Position numbers and translations under genes: made by a program | Shown here: piece by piece, positions 48,174-58,075 of the stretch | How the letters are laid out: each line of letters opens with the position of its first letter | How positions within the stretch are numbered: the first letter of the stretch is position 1 | Notes under the pieces: model-generated | Databases searched by the model: none | Told to the model about the DNA's origin: nothing | What the model saw: only the letters and a program-made list of their open reading frames with translations | Source of the DNA: Aurantiochytrium sp. KH105 | Lineage: Eukaryota; Sar; Bigyra; Thraustochytrida; Thraustochytriidae | Reading direction: 5' to 3' | Assembly: GCA_003116975.1 (NCBI GenBank) | Contig: BGKB01000002.1 | Location: 310,001-374,000 of the forward strand | DNA: 64,000 bases

Positions 48174-50186
48174 TTAGGCCTCATGGTCTTCGAGGAGCTG
48201 AGAGATCAGGGCGTCATATCCCGTAATGAGATGGTCTTCGATCATGGTGCGCTGCACCGCGATCTCCGCAAAGAAATCGCAAGGAACATAGCTACAAGAG
48301 ACACCCATGCCATCTCTGTAGAGATGCAGACAAGTACCTGGCGGGAAAAGCTGGACCTCCGCGCGCTCGGAGCTCTTCTCAGCGACAGATGGTCCAAGGT
48401 GTTTCTCGACCTGCTCGTCCGCTTGCTCGAAGAAGGTTTCAACATCAGACTCCTTGATCGAAAAGGGGACGTGCCAGCAGAGCTGCTTGACTGCGTCGCG
48501 GATGTCACGCTTGACACGCTCCTTGTAATCGAATTCGAGAATGTCCATGGCAAGATTACCCACAGTGGCACCGCTGCTTCGCGGAATAAGATCGTTGTCA
48601 TTCACAACAGAGGTGACAAAGTCCTGGCACGATTCCGAGAGATCTCGACTGAGCAGTGCTGGGCACCCAAAGGTGACGACCTCGACATTCTTGAAGCCAG
48701 CCTCCTTCATTTCAAGCGCCGAAATGGTTGCAATACCCGCGCCCAAGGAATGCCCAATAAGCTTGAAGTTTACTTGGCGCTTCGCCTGATCCGAAATATC
48801 GGTGAGGAGCTCCTTGTGAAGGTTATTGAGCCATCGCGCAGACCGTACAATTCCCGCGTGTGCGTATCCGTCCTTGTACTCTTCGGGATCGAGAACGGCG
48901 TCTGTAAAGAGATCCGCAATCGTCTTAGTGCCGCGCACAACAATGAGCACCTCAGTGGACTCGAAGAAGCCCTCGCCTTTCTTGATGGCAATAAAATGCG
49001 CCGGTTTGCCTGGCAGACTCTCAAGACTCAGAAAGACCATATCATAGCCTGCTTCTTCAAGCATTTCGGTGATCTCCTCTTCTGTGTCAAAATAAGCAGC
49101 ATCCGCAAACTGCAGAGCACTGCGAATCTCGCGCACGTCATCATGAGATGCACCAAACATGAATCGATGAACGCGTCGCTTGTAGGATGGGTTGAGCTTT
49201 TCGTCCTGCGCCTCGAGATAGTAGAACAAAGATGTCGGGTTGAACTTGGAGAGATCTATGTGACCAAAGGCGTTCTGTAGAGATTCCTGAATATTTTTCT
49301 TCTCGTCCATGAATAGCTTGACCATATCTGTAAAGCTACGGTTTGACTGGAAAGAACCCGCATTGGCGGCTTCGCGCGCCTTGGTGACGATGTCCTCGAG
49401 CGCTTCGTCCTTGTTCTTTGAGGTCCAGCCATTGCTCAAGATTGAATTCACGCTTGAAGCCATTTCTTTAAACTCGTTGGCGCCCTCCAATTGTCCAGAG
49501 ATATACTCCTGTCCTTTCTTTATGCCTTGGTTGAACCGGCTTAGGAATCCCAGCCGCTCCTTTTTCCGTTTATTTTGCAATTCCTCGCGGTCCTTTGCAT
49601 CTTCGCGGTCCTCCTCGGAGCCGCCGGGTCCGCGTCCAAAGAGATTCTTCATTTGGTCTGAGACTCGCTTTCCAATCGTCGAGAGCCATCTCGAGTTAAA
49701 TCTGCCTCCCCCTGAAGTGCTTCCCTTGAGATCGTCTTTGTTAGGCTTACTGTCATCCTCGTCCTCGTCTTCTGGACCTCCACTCGGAGCCATCATAGCC
49801 AGTTGTGGGCCCAGGAAGGGTCCACTGCGACCATTGCTCTTTTCCCTGAGCTGCTCGTAAAGTGTTGCAACGAGTGCAAGGCCTCCTGAGACGGCTGCCA
49901 GCGTCAAGAGCGCGCTTTTCGACGCGACAACCTTGCTCCCTGGCGTCCCACCTCGACTTTTCGACGCGAGCGAGGCTCCTGACGACGTGGACGTGGACGT
50001 GGACGTGGACGACGGTGGCGGCGACGAAGAGGACGAAAAGGACGAAGCCAGCGTCGTCGCGAAGCTGGTGGTAGAGCCCAGGTGAAGAAGATTCGCATGC
50101 CTCGACGAGGCCCGCGAGCTTTCCGCGCGAGCGGCAGCTCTCAGCAGGGCGGCGACCCCGCACGCCACGACCCTGCGGGCCAGCAT
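48174..50186 (-). CDS. Class 3 (alpha/beta-hydrolase) lipase, diacylglycerol-lipase-like
   Basis: From ATG 50186 the product has 670 residues. It begins with an Arg/Ala/Ser-rich stretch (MLARRVVACGVAALL...) that looks like a mitochondrial or other organelle presequence, then a Ser/Thr repeat and a hydrophobic helix (about 83-103). A long charged middle part leads to the lipase domain (about 330-620): LIVVRGTKTIADLFTD, GYAHAGIVRSA, nucleophile Ser480 in IGHSLGAG, FGCPALLS, and VVNDNDLIPR with the Asp. The likely reaction is hydrolysis of diacylglycerol or another membrane lipid. ATG 50357 would add 57 residues of low-complexity sequence; it is possible but less likely. The gene diverges from the deacetylase gene and converges with beta-mannosidase. 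Confidence 0.88.
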   Translation of the reverse strand: MLARRVVACGVAALLRAAARAESSRASSRHANLLHLGSTTSFATTLASSFSSSSSPPPSSTSTSTSTSSGASLASKSRGGTPGSKVVASKSALLTLAAVSGGLALVATLYEQLREKSNGRSGPFLGPQLAMMAPSGGPEDEDEDDSKPNKDDLKGSTSGGGRFNSRWLSTIGKRVSDQMKNLFGRGPGGSEEDREDAKDREELQNKRKKERLGFLSRFNQGIKKGQEYISGQLEGANEFKEMASSVNSILSNGWTSKNKDEALEDIVTKAREAANAGSFQSNRSFTDMVKLFMDEKKNIQESLQNAFGHIDLSKFNPTSLFYYLEAQDEKLNPSYKRRVHRFMFGASHDDVREIRSALQFADAAYFDTEEEITEMLEEAGYDMVFLSLESLPGKPAHFIAIKKGEGFFESTEVLIVVRGTKTIADLFTDAVLDPEEYKDGYAHAGIVRSARWLNNLHKELLTDISDQAKRQVNFKLIGHSLGAGIATISALEMKEAGFKNVEVVTFGCPALLSRDLSESCQDFVTSVVNDNDLIPRSSGATVGNLAMDILEFDYKERVKRDIRDAVKQLCWHVPFSIKESDVETFFEQADEQVEKHLGPSVAEKSSERAEVQLFPPGTCLHLYRDGMGVSCSYVPCDFFAEIAVQRTMIEDHLITGYDALISQLLEDHEA

Positions 50187-50673
50187 CCTGCTCGCGAGCG
50201 GCGAGGAGCACGCGCCCCGTCCGGTCCTGCCACTGCACGGCTCCGTGGCAGAGGCCTCGCTGCGGAACGGTTCTGCCGCGCCCTCTCGCTCGCTCGGGTC
50301 GATGCGATCGGGTCGATGCGATCCTGGCGTGTCCGTCGCTCTGAGCGTGAGCTTCATAGACGCCGCGCCGCCGGCACCATGGGAACTTGCCCGGTTTACC
50401 CCGCTTCTTGGGAGTACAGGGCGGAAATTTTGCGCGGCCGCAAAGTGCGTTTTAGCGCGGCGGCAAAGGGCACAACGCGCGCCGGGAAAGTGGAGTATAG
50501 CGCCGCCACAGTGGGCCTCGAGGGAGGGAAAAAACACTTGCTCGCAGAGGCGGGCCACCATAACACCATCGGCGTCGCGGCCGCAGCGCGGGAGCGGCGA
50601 GGGCTCGCGCGCGCGCGCGCTCGGGCAGCGCGGCTGGCGGCGGCGGCGGCGGCGACGGGGACGGCGTGGAAAG
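50187..50673. promoter_or_regulatory. Divergent promoter region of lipase and HDAC genes
   Basis: A 487-base GC-rich gap (317 if the lipase starts at 50357). A GATGCGATCGGGTC direct repeat lies at 50292-50325. Frames from both genes run through it without ATGs in good context, so it is read as regulatory by position only. Confidence 0.4.
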
Positions 50674-51894
50674 ATGGGCCGCAAGGTGGCGTACGTGTAC
50701 GACGAGACGTTCGCGTACCATCACTATGGACCGGGCCACCCGATGAAGCCCGCGCGGCTAATGCTGGCGCACAACCTCGTGCTGACCTACGGCCTGCACC
50801 GGAAGATGGACTGCTTCAGGCCGCACCGCGCGACGGCAGGAGAGATGATGCAGTATCACTCGCCAGAGTACATTGACTTTATTCGCCGCGCGAGCCCGAG
50901 CACGGCCAAGGCGCTGGCCAACGAGGCGCAAAAGTTCAACATGGGCGAGGGCACCGACTGCCCTATCTTTAACGACATGTTTGATTTCTGCTCGCTGTAC
51001 TCGGGCGGCTCGCTTGACGGTGCTGTGCGCCTTAATCATGGCCTCTCAGACATTTGCATTAACTGGCCGGGCGGTCTCCACCACGCCAAGAAAACGGAAG
51101 GGAGCGGGTTTTGCTACGTCAACGACATTGTGCTCGCCATCCTCGAGATGCTCAAGTTCCATCCACGCGTTTTGTACATCGACATTGATATTCACCACGG
51201 CGACGGCGTCGAGGAGGCCTTTTACATGACGGATAGAGTCATGACGTGCTCGTTCCACAAATTCGGCGACTTCTTCCCCGGGACTGGCGAGCTCACTGAC
51301 ACGGGCTCCGGCAAGGGCGCTGGCTACTGCGTTAACTTTCCTCTCAAGGAGGGGATTACGGATCAAGACTTTGCTCGTGTTTTCAAACCAATCATTCGGC
51401 GCATTATGGAAATCTACCGGCCTGGCGCCGTTGTCTTACAGTGCGGTGCCGACTCGCTTACTGGCGACCGCCTTGGCTGCTTTAATCTCACGGTAGACGG
51501 TCATGCCGAGTGCGTTCGATTCGTCAAGAGCTTTGGTGTCCCCTTGCTCCTCGTTGGCGGCGGCGGATACACGGTAAACAATGTTGCGCGCTGTTGGGCG
51601 TTTGAGACGGCGGTCGCTGTTGGCGAGGACAAAGATCTTTCTGCGGAGATTCCAGCGCACGAGTTTTCGGGTTACTTTGCGCCAGGTCATCGCATTCACC
51701 TCACGCCGAAAGCCTCCTTGCAAAACAATAACACCAAGGAGTACTTGGAAAAGTACAAGAACATCATCCTTCAGAATCTTCAGGATCTCCAAGGAGCGCC
51801 TTCCGTCGCGATGCAAGAGTTACCACCCGAGGCCTTTTTGGAAAATCCAGAGGCAGCTGGTGTGGTGGTCAAACCTTCCGCGCTATTGTCATGA
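50674..51894 (+). CDS. Class I histone deacetylase, HDAC3-like
   Basis: A 406-residue zinc-dependent deacetylase of the Rpd3/HDAC1-3 class. Family segments include YYxD-type YVYDETFAYHHYGPGHPMKP, GGSLDGAVRLN, NWPGGLHHAKK with the catalytic His136-His137 pair, GFCYVNDIVLAILE, YIDIDIHHGDGVEEAF with Zn ligands Asp172 and His174, SFHKFGDFFPGTG, GADSLTGDRLGCFNL and LLVGGGGYT. The segment EFSGYFAPGHRIHLTP and the later APSV fit HDAC3 better than HDAC1/2. It removes acetyl groups from histone lysines, normally in a co-repressor complex in the nucleus. The long acidic tail of HDAC1/2 is missing, as in HDAC3. Start ATG 50674 (AAAGATGG) is certain, because everything before it is low complexity. Confidence 0.97.
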   Translation: MGRKVAYVYDETFAYHHYGPGHPMKPARLMLAHNLVLTYGLHRKMDCFRPHRATAGEMMQYHSPEYIDFIRRASPSTAKALANEAQKFNMGEGTDCPIFNDMFDFCSLYSGGSLDGAVRLNHGLSDICINWPGGLHHAKKTEGSGFCYVNDIVLAILEMLKFHPRVLYIDIDIHHGDGVEEAFYMTDRVMTCSFHKFGDFFPGTGELTDTGSGKGAGYCVNFPLKEGITDQDFARVFKPIIRRIMEIYRPGAVVLQCGADSLTGDRLGCFNLTVDGHAECVRFVKSFGVPLLLVGGGGYTVNNVARCWAFETAVAVGEDKDLSAEIPAHEFSGYFAPGHRIHLTPKASLQNNNTKEYLEKYKNIILQNLQDLQGAPSVAMQELPPEAFLENPEAAGVVVKPSALLS

Positions 51895-52131
51895 TTCTCT
51901 TTTTCTCTTTCTATTTCCCCCCTTCCCTCCCGCCTCATTCTACTTCTTTTCCTTTCTTTTCCTTTTTGCCTCGCAAGCAAGCAGGCAAGCAAAATCAGCA
52001 CTCTATTCATTCCTTCGTATCATCATACATGCATTGCTTTACCTTTAATTGTCGCTACTTGGGCATCTTTCCTGTCGAATAAATGAAGCAAGGGTGAAAA
52101 ATACGTAAATTTGGCACGAAAGCTAAAACAA

Positions 52132-53787
52132 TTATACCGCATCGCTCTCGCCAGAGCTGCAGCCGTTGCCATTGTCTTTTTTATTCGCGGTGCAACCAGG
52201 GCCAAGGTGCGCTTGGACGCTCTTTTCTATTTCAGCCCGCGTGAGGGGTCGTTCGGTACCTGCGTCAGACTGTTGTGCTAACCCCGCATTCCCTTGCGCC
52301 TCGAGCTGCTCCTGCGCAGCATCCAGATCTTTGACGCTTGGCTTGCAGGCGCTCCGTGAGCTTCCTTTACCTGATCTTGGCGAATTCGTGTCTGACGTGG
52401 CTCCGCCACCAGTAGCACCCTCGCTCACTGCCGCCAGTGCGGCCAAGGGGGCACTATTTTCCATGACGGTGCCAACTTCTGGATCGACGGTGTACAACTG
52501 CATGATCTCGGTCGCGCGTTGCTCAATCACACCGAGGTACTGCATGACGTTGCTGTCCGTGACGCCTTCTGTGCCCAGGACTTCGCGCACGCTGCTGTTT
52601 CCATCGGCGCTCAGTCTCTCACAAATGGATTGAATGCCAACCTTGAGGTGCTGCAAGACCCTCTGGGCATGCGCCTGTCGCTGCTCATACTGGTCGGCCT
52701 TTTGGTTTGTCGATTGCAGCCGCTCCTCGAGTTCGTGAAGAATGCGTTTCCGCTGATTTTCCGAGTTTGCGCCTTGACCACGATATTTTTCCACCTCTGT
52801 TTCGACACCTGCAACCTTTTGCTCGAGCTCTTCGATCTGCTTTGTGAGGTCATTGATCTGAGAAAAAAGCTCAAAGTTCTTCTCCTCGCCGTCCACGAAG
52901 CGTCGTACCAGCTCGTCCGTGTCAGAGATACCCGTTTCTTCTTCGATCTTGTTGAACATTTCCTCATAGTTTTGCGCCTTTTCCTGGGATATCTTGAGCT
53001 GTGCCTTGTCCTTGCCAAGCGCCCAGGCGCCCTCCGCCATCTGGCGCTTTAGTTTTTTACTGTCCGTGGAGTCAGTCTTGCTGGGACCCTCCGCAGGGAG
53101 CTGGTTCAGATCCTTGGCGCGCTTGTCCTGCTCGATCAAATCGCCGAGACGCTTCCATTCGGCCTGGAAAGCCTCTTCCTCCTTTTCTGCCTGTGCCTTG
53201 AGCTTGCTGATCTCCTGCTTGACCTCGTCTCGCTCCATGTAAGCACGATTGCATTCTTGCACCAACCGGGCCATTTCCTTCTTTTCCGAATGCATTTCCT
53301 TTTCTAGCTTTTTGTAAATGCCATCAAAGATGACGCGCTCCCGGCGTAAATCGTCGATCTTCTCTTTGATAAGCTTGTTCTTACCCAAGATCTCGTTGTA
53401 CCGCACGGTTGCCTTATCGAGCCTGTTTTCCAGGACGCGGATCTGCTTGGCAAGCACCTGATTATTCTGCTTCGATACATTGGCGCCTCCCATTTTCTTT
53501 CGTTGTGCGTGGACCTTATCCTGGACTATGGTGATTTGCTTTTCGAGCTCTGCGATGCGCCGCCGTTCAAGTTCGATTTTTCTCGTGTATGCATCGCCCT
53601 GGTCCTGGAGTCTGCGAATTTCAGCGGATGCGGCACTGTTGTTCACCATGTTGTCCTGCTTTGACTCGAGTGCAAGCTCTTGCACGAGCTTTTGATTGTC
53701 GAGCGTCAGCCGTTCAATCGCCTTCTTGTGCACCTCGGAGTCGGCGCGCGCCGTGGCGCCTGCAATCGACATCTTGCGAGTCTCCAT
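52132..53787 (-). CDS. Outer dynein arm docking complex coiled-coil subunit (ODA1/CCDC63/CCDC114 family)
   Basis: A 551-residue, almost wholly coiled-coil protein (about 15-390). The block KIDDLRRERVIFDGIYKKLEKEM followed by ARLVQECNRAYMERDEV is the hallmark of Chlamydomonas ODA1 (DC2) and animal CCDC63/CCDC114, which sit on axonemal doublets and dock outer dynein arms. Further family-like parts are GLVxRFVDGEEKNFELFSQIN in the form ELVRRFVDGEEKNFELFSQ, and the short C-terminal region after position 400 with a globular part then a disordered tail. Length is normal for the family (about 550-670). It implies a motile flagellum. The divergent neighbour, a tubulin carboxypeptidase, is also tied to axonemes. 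Confidence 0.88.
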   Translation of the reverse strand: METRKMSIAGATARADSEVHKKAIERLTLDNQKLVQELALESKQDNMVNNSAASAEIRRLQDQGDAYTRKIELERRRIAELEKQITIVQDKVHAQRKKMGGANVSKQNNQVLAKQIRVLENRLDKATVRYNEILGKNKLIKEKIDDLRRERVIFDGIYKKLEKEMHSEKKEMARLVQECNRAYMERDEVKQEISKLKAQAEKEEEAFQAEWKRLGDLIEQDKRAKDLNQLPAEGPSKTDSTDSKKLKRQMAEGAWALGKDKAQLKISQEKAQNYEEMFNKIEEETGISDTDELVRRFVDGEEKNFELFSQINDLTKQIEELEQKVAGVETEVEKYRGQGANSENQRKRILHELEERLQSTNQKADQYEQRQAHAQRVLQHLKVGIQSICERLSADGNSSVREVLGTEGVTDSNVMQYLGVIEQRATEIMQLYTVDPEVGTVMENSAPLAALAAVSEGATGGGATSDTNSPRSGKGSSRSACKPSVKDLDAAQEQLEAQGNAGLAQQSDAGTERPLTRAEIEKSVQAHLGPGCTANKKDNGNGCSSGESDAV

Positions 53788-54676
53788 CTTGAAACTTTTT
53801 CCCGGGGGTTTTGTTGCTTTGCCTTACGAGTACAAAGACCCACCACCGATCGCTCGCGTCTTGTCACTTCGAGAGAGCAGCAACAGGGAAGCGAGTGTCC
53901 AACCCCGTCGATGCTGACGCGAGGAACGAGCACCGGCTCCCCGGATGCTCTTCCTCGGCCTTCTCAGTACGGGCAAAGGTTTTGGCGATGCGTGAATAGT
54001 ACTTTTCAAGACGGGCTGGACTTGGCCTGTCCAGAGTTAAGAAGGCTTGTCTGTGAGTTGTGTTTTTCTTTTCAGTGAATGTAAGATGAACTTGTCTTCC
54101 GACGTGTGCAATTTGCTTTGCGTGCTAAAGTAGGATCAATCAGCTTCTCTGAAAAGTTGAAAGATCAACCGTGCTGCCACCACTGCAAGAGACGCCGCCC
54201 CCAACTGCCGCTGCTGTTGCTTGCTTCCCTAACCCAGTCTACAAATAGCACTTGGCTAGTGCAACGCTAGTAGTAAGCATCTCTCAACGGATAGATCACC
54301 AAGAAGCAGGACGATGCGGTCGACTTCGACAAGACGCTGGTTGGCTTACTGTTAAGCCGATAACGGGTCAAAAAGCGTTGTAAACGAAACCCACCTATTG
54401 CAAAGGGCATGCTATTGAAGTAGAGGCTTCGAATGCCCAAGTGGGTATAGATGGGTGGCTTGTTGAGTGGGTGGGAAATAGCAGGCTTGGAAGCTTGCGA
54501 TACCTAGCTATAGCTAGCTAGCTAGCCAGCTAGCTAGCTCTTGATCTTTCCTTTGCTTTGATTTCCTTATAAAACCGCCCAGCGTCTGGCGTTGACCACG
54601 ACGTGAAGCCTGCTAGCGCTTTGCGCGCGCAGGGTATCCGCAAACGAGGGACTAGAACAAAAGCGAGCGGAAAGAA
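53788..54676. promoter_or_regulatory. Divergent promoter region between ODA docking subunit and carboxypeptidase genes
   Basis: An 889-base gap between two divergent flagellar genes. It includes TAGC palindromic units at 54515-54538 about 140 bases before the carboxypeptidase ATG. I looked for an RFX X-box (GTNRCC then RGYAAC) and saw no convincing copy. Confidence 0.4.
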
Positions 54677-57600
54677 ATGTCGCAAAGCCAAGCTCGCGGC
54701 GTGGCCGCGCACGCGCGCCTCGCGCATGAATCTGTCACGAGTCTGAGCGTGTCGGAACCACAAGATCTCCTGCATGCTCTAAGGAAGCTGCGACAAATGC
54801 TCGAGACTACAGCGACAACCAAGGCAATGCAGCAAGAAATTTTTGCGGAGCTCTTTGCAAAGCGGGGAGGTGTCGACGCAGTGTCGCGCATCTTGCAGAC
54901 CTTTGTGGCACCGGGAAGTCCCCCGGAAATCGTAGAGCATGCACTCGCAAGTTTGGTCTGCCTTCTGCACGCGGTACCAAAGCGCACCTCCAAGGCAGCT
55001 ATAGGAGCAAAATGCGATGCCAAGTTTTTATTCAGTGTTGTGCGACTCTGTGCAAAAAATCATCTCATTGTCCAATTAAGCAGCGTAGCCCTTCGCACGC
55101 TTGCAGATTATGACGTTGGTGTACTTGCTGCAACAAAATCTTGCAACGGAATAGAAGTTCTTTTAACAGCTGCAACGCGACACACGCGCCATCCGGCAAC
55201 AGTTCAGGCCATTTTGAACTCGCTTCATCGACTCTGCAAGTCAAGTAGCACTCTAGACGCGTTCGCACGGAGCCCCGCACTCCCGGGGCTCCTTGCCGCC
55301 TTTCCCAAAGCGGTGGAGACGAAGACAGCGAATGCAAATTCAATTCTATCACTCTGTGCGCTTGCGAGCGGCCGCAACGATCGCTCGCGAAGGGGTCTTT
55401 CAGCGGCTGGAGTTGCCCATTTTGCCATTGGACGCCTTCTTGCGTCGTCCGAGGACATCCAAACCGTAACAAATGCGCTCAGCATCTTGCAGAAAGTGGG
55501 CATTCTCGCAACAGGGGATATAAATCGGAAGCAGAATTCCAACGAAAACCTCGACGCGTCCTCAGAAGGCCCAGACACGAAGAAATGTCATCCTGATGAA
55601 ACAGAGCAAATCATGGGTATCGCTCCGGCGTCGCAGCTCATGTGCAAAGCGGCTCAGCCTGAGCAGGAGCACCCGAGGCAGCTCATGCGTCGCGCGTTTG
55701 ACAGACTGTACCCGCTCGTAGGGCTCTTTCTTGGTCGCGATACGCTTCTAGAACGTCTTTGTAAGGTGCTTTGGAAGCTACATCCGTCCTCGTTACACTG
55801 GGAAATGACTCAGGCGTTTGAAATGTCGCTTGAGTCTCCTGAGAATTCCTGTGCTTTTATTGCAGAAATTCTTGGAAGATCCCAAGATCGAGCCTTGCCG
55901 ACATGTGCGAGGTTCCGAGCATTCTGTAACGAAAGCGGTAGGCTCAACTCCTTTCTCCATGCCAAGCTCGAACCCAAGAGCCCACGCCCGACTCTTGACG
56001 CAGCCCTCGCTCTTGTGCATGCACTGCACGAGGCTGGAGGTTCCGCCTGGAAAATGCCCGGATCAAGGGCCAGCGACCTCATCTTCGACTGGATGTCACC
56101 GAGGCAACACATGTCTCCTCCGCGGGAACTATCATTTACTTGTGACTTTGAGTGCGGCAACCTTGCGCGTGTCGAGCACTGGGGCGGGTCTTGGTACGCT
56201 CTCTGGATTCGAGCGGATACAAATAGCTACGGCCAGCTCCAGTGGTTTTACTTTGCCATGAAGGGTCTTCGACCCGGTGCGAGGTATAACTTTGTCTTTA
56301 TGAATCTGGAAAAGACAGATTCCATGTACAATGCTGGTATGCGACCACTTGCTTTTAGTCCAGAGGTAGCAACGCGATGTGCAGCTGGTTGGCGTCGCAT
56401 TGGCGTGAACATTTCATACTTTGAGTCACCCTTTCACAAGACAGGTCCCGCGGCGACATCGACCACGCGCTCGAAAACGGGAGCTACCACAGGCAACGCA
56501 ACAAAGGGCGCAATTCCATGCTACGCGATTCACATGGAAATTGAGGTGCCTGATATCTATCGAGAATCAGACACTGTTTTCATGTCGTATTGCTACCCTT
56601 ACACATACACCAATCTACTTCAGGATCTCGAAGAGTTGTGTGACAAGAAGCACTGCGTGAAGCAGACGACTCTTTGCAAGACTCTTGGGGGTCTCGACTG
56701 TCCTTTGCTGACAATTACCAGCCCCTACGCTTGTACAACAAAAGAGAAAGAAGCGGGAGGCAGCCGCGCCAGTCTGAGAGCGGGGGAAGAGGTCGCCGCC
56801 CCGGAGGCAGAGGAAACGACTGGCGGAAAGACCACATTGCACGATCCTTTGCACCGGCCTTGCAAGGCAGGGAATAGTACCCTCGGAGAAGGTCTCACAT
56901 TGATGAATGGGCCAAAGCTCTCAACCGAAGATGCAAGTGACGCCGCGGACGACTCTGATGCAGGTACGAAAGATAGCGAAAGGGAAGAAACTGATGTACC
57001 CGAACGCTTGCCAATCGAAGAGCGCAAGTACATTTTTTTGAGTGCTCGCGTACACCCAGGCGAGAGTAATTCGAGCTTTATGATGCGAGGTGCTATCGAG
57101 TTTCTCACAAGCGACGATTCCCGCGCTCAAACGCTACGTGACCGCTTCATTTTCAAAGTCGTGCCCATGTTAAACCCCGACGGTGTTGTCGTAGGTAATC
57201 ACCGGTGTAATCTTGCTGGTCTGGACTTGAATCGGCAGTGGACAGCACCAAGTGAAAGTGAATCGCCAACCGTTTTTGCAATGCAGAAACTCCTTCGCGA
57301 TGCCGCCAGCAAGACGCGAATTGCTCTTTTCCTCGACATGCATGGTCACAGCCGTAAGGCTGGTATTTTTCTTTATGGATGCGAGGATAAAAAGACTTTT
57401 GGGGCTCCTGAACGCGTATTTCCCGGGCTCGTGGCGGCCACGGCCTCGGATAAAATCTTCTACCCGCATGAGTGCAATTTCAAGGTGCAAAAGTCAAAGG
57501 GGGCGTGCGCTCGGGTGGCCGTATGGCGTGACTATCGCGTTGCAAGCAGCTTTACGCTGGAGGCGTCCATGTGTGGGAACGATGCAAGACATTTTGTTGT

Positions 57601-57982
57601 ATCTGATTTGGAGGATATGGGGCGCGACACTGCGGCTGCAATTTGGCATTTCGCAGATCCCACCCAGCACGAGATACAGCGCATTAATCGCGAAGTACAA
57701 CTCGAATTTCCCAAGCGTTTTCTCACGGCGCCCGAGACGCAAGACGACGAAGATGACAGCAATGAAAGCTGCCGTCGCAACGACGAAGGCGCTGAAACGG
57801 ACGCGAGGGATATAGATGATGGCAAAGAGCATTTGCGACAGTCTCTGGGCCGAGGAGCAGTCAGCGGACGACAGAAATTTAGTCGGCCGCATACAGCCAG
57901 CGCCCAAACAAGAGCAAGCACGGCAAAGCCAAGCCCACGTCGTGTCACGCGGAGACGGCCCCGTAAAACCCAATCTACCTGA
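54677..57982 (+). CDS. Cytosolic carboxypeptidase (CCP1/Nna1-like, M14) tubulin deglutamylase
   Basis: An 1101-residue protein. The N-terminal 300 residues form helical ARM/HEAT-like repeats, as in CCP1. The CCP-specific N-domain follows: FTCDFECGNLARVEHW, YGQLQWFYFAMKGL and YNFVFMNLEKTDSMYN. The M14 catalytic domain has ARVHPGESNSSFMMRG with Zn ligands His793 and Glu796, VVPMLNPDGVVVGNHRCNLAGLDLNRQW, FLDMHGHSRK with ligand His889, and SFTLEASMCG with the catalytic Glu. An acidic insert (about 690-775) splits the N-domain from the catalytic part. The tail is basic. CCPs shorten polyglutamate chains on tubulin, chiefly in axonemes. Size and order match CCP1 (about 1200). Start ATG 54677 in AAGAAATG context. 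Confidence 0.95.
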   Translation: MSQSQARGVAAHARLAHESVTSLSVSEPQDLLHALRKLRQMLETTATTKAMQQEIFAELFAKRGGVDAVSRILQTFVAPGSPPEIVEHALASLVCLLHAVPKRTSKAAIGAKCDAKFLFSVVRLCAKNHLIVQLSSVALRTLADYDVGVLAATKSCNGIEVLLTAATRHTRHPATVQAILNSLHRLCKSSSTLDAFARSPALPGLLAAFPKAVETKTANANSILSLCALASGRNDRSRRGLSAAGVAHFAIGRLLASSEDIQTVTNALSILQKVGILATGDINRKQNSNENLDASSEGPDTKKCHPDETEQIMGIAPASQLMCKAAQPEQEHPRQLMRRAFDRLYPLVGLFLGRDTLLERLCKVLWKLHPSSLHWEMTQAFEMSLESPENSCAFIAEILGRSQDRALPTCARFRAFCNESGRLNSFLHAKLEPKSPRPTLDAALALVHALHEAGGSAWKMPGSRASDLIFDWMSPRQHMSPPRELSFTCDFECGNLARVEHWGGSWYALWIRADTNSYGQLQWFYFAMKGLRPGARYNFVFMNLEKTDSMYNAGMRPLAFSPEVATRCAAGWRRIGVNISYFESPFHKTGPAATSTTRSKTGATTGNATKGAIPCYAIHMEIEVPDIYRESDTVFMSYCYPYTYTNLLQDLEELCDKKHCVKQTTLCKTLGGLDCPLLTITSPYACTTKEKEAGGSRASLRAGEEVAAPEAEETTGGKTTLHDPLHRPCKAGNSTLGEGLTLMNGPKLSTEDASDAADDSDAGTKDSEREETDVPERLPIEERKYIFLSARVHPGESNSSFMMRGAIEFLTSDDSRAQTLRDRFIFKVVPMLNPDGVVVGNHRCNLAGLDLNRQWTAPSESESPTVFAMQKLLRDAASKTRIALFLDMHGHSRKAGIFLYGCEDKKTFGAPERVFPGLVAATASDKIFYPHECNFKVQKSKGACARVAVWRDYRVASSFTLEASMCGNDARHFVVSDLEDMGRDTAAAIWHFADPTQHEIQRINREVQLEFPKRFLTAPETQDDEDDSNESCRRNDEGAETDARDIDDGKEHLRQSLGRGAVSGRQKFSRPHTASAQTRASTAKPSPRRVTRRRPRKTQST

Positions 57983-58075
57983 ATATTAGTTTTGTTAACA
58001 TTCATTTTGTCAGTGATCAGGATTTCTTTTCTTTTTAGAGTTGGAGTTTGCAGACACGTCTCTTCACCCTCTGAG

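Noticed and set aside
48009-49280. Plus frame of 423 codons
   Set aside because: Antisense to the lipase gene; no family resemblance.
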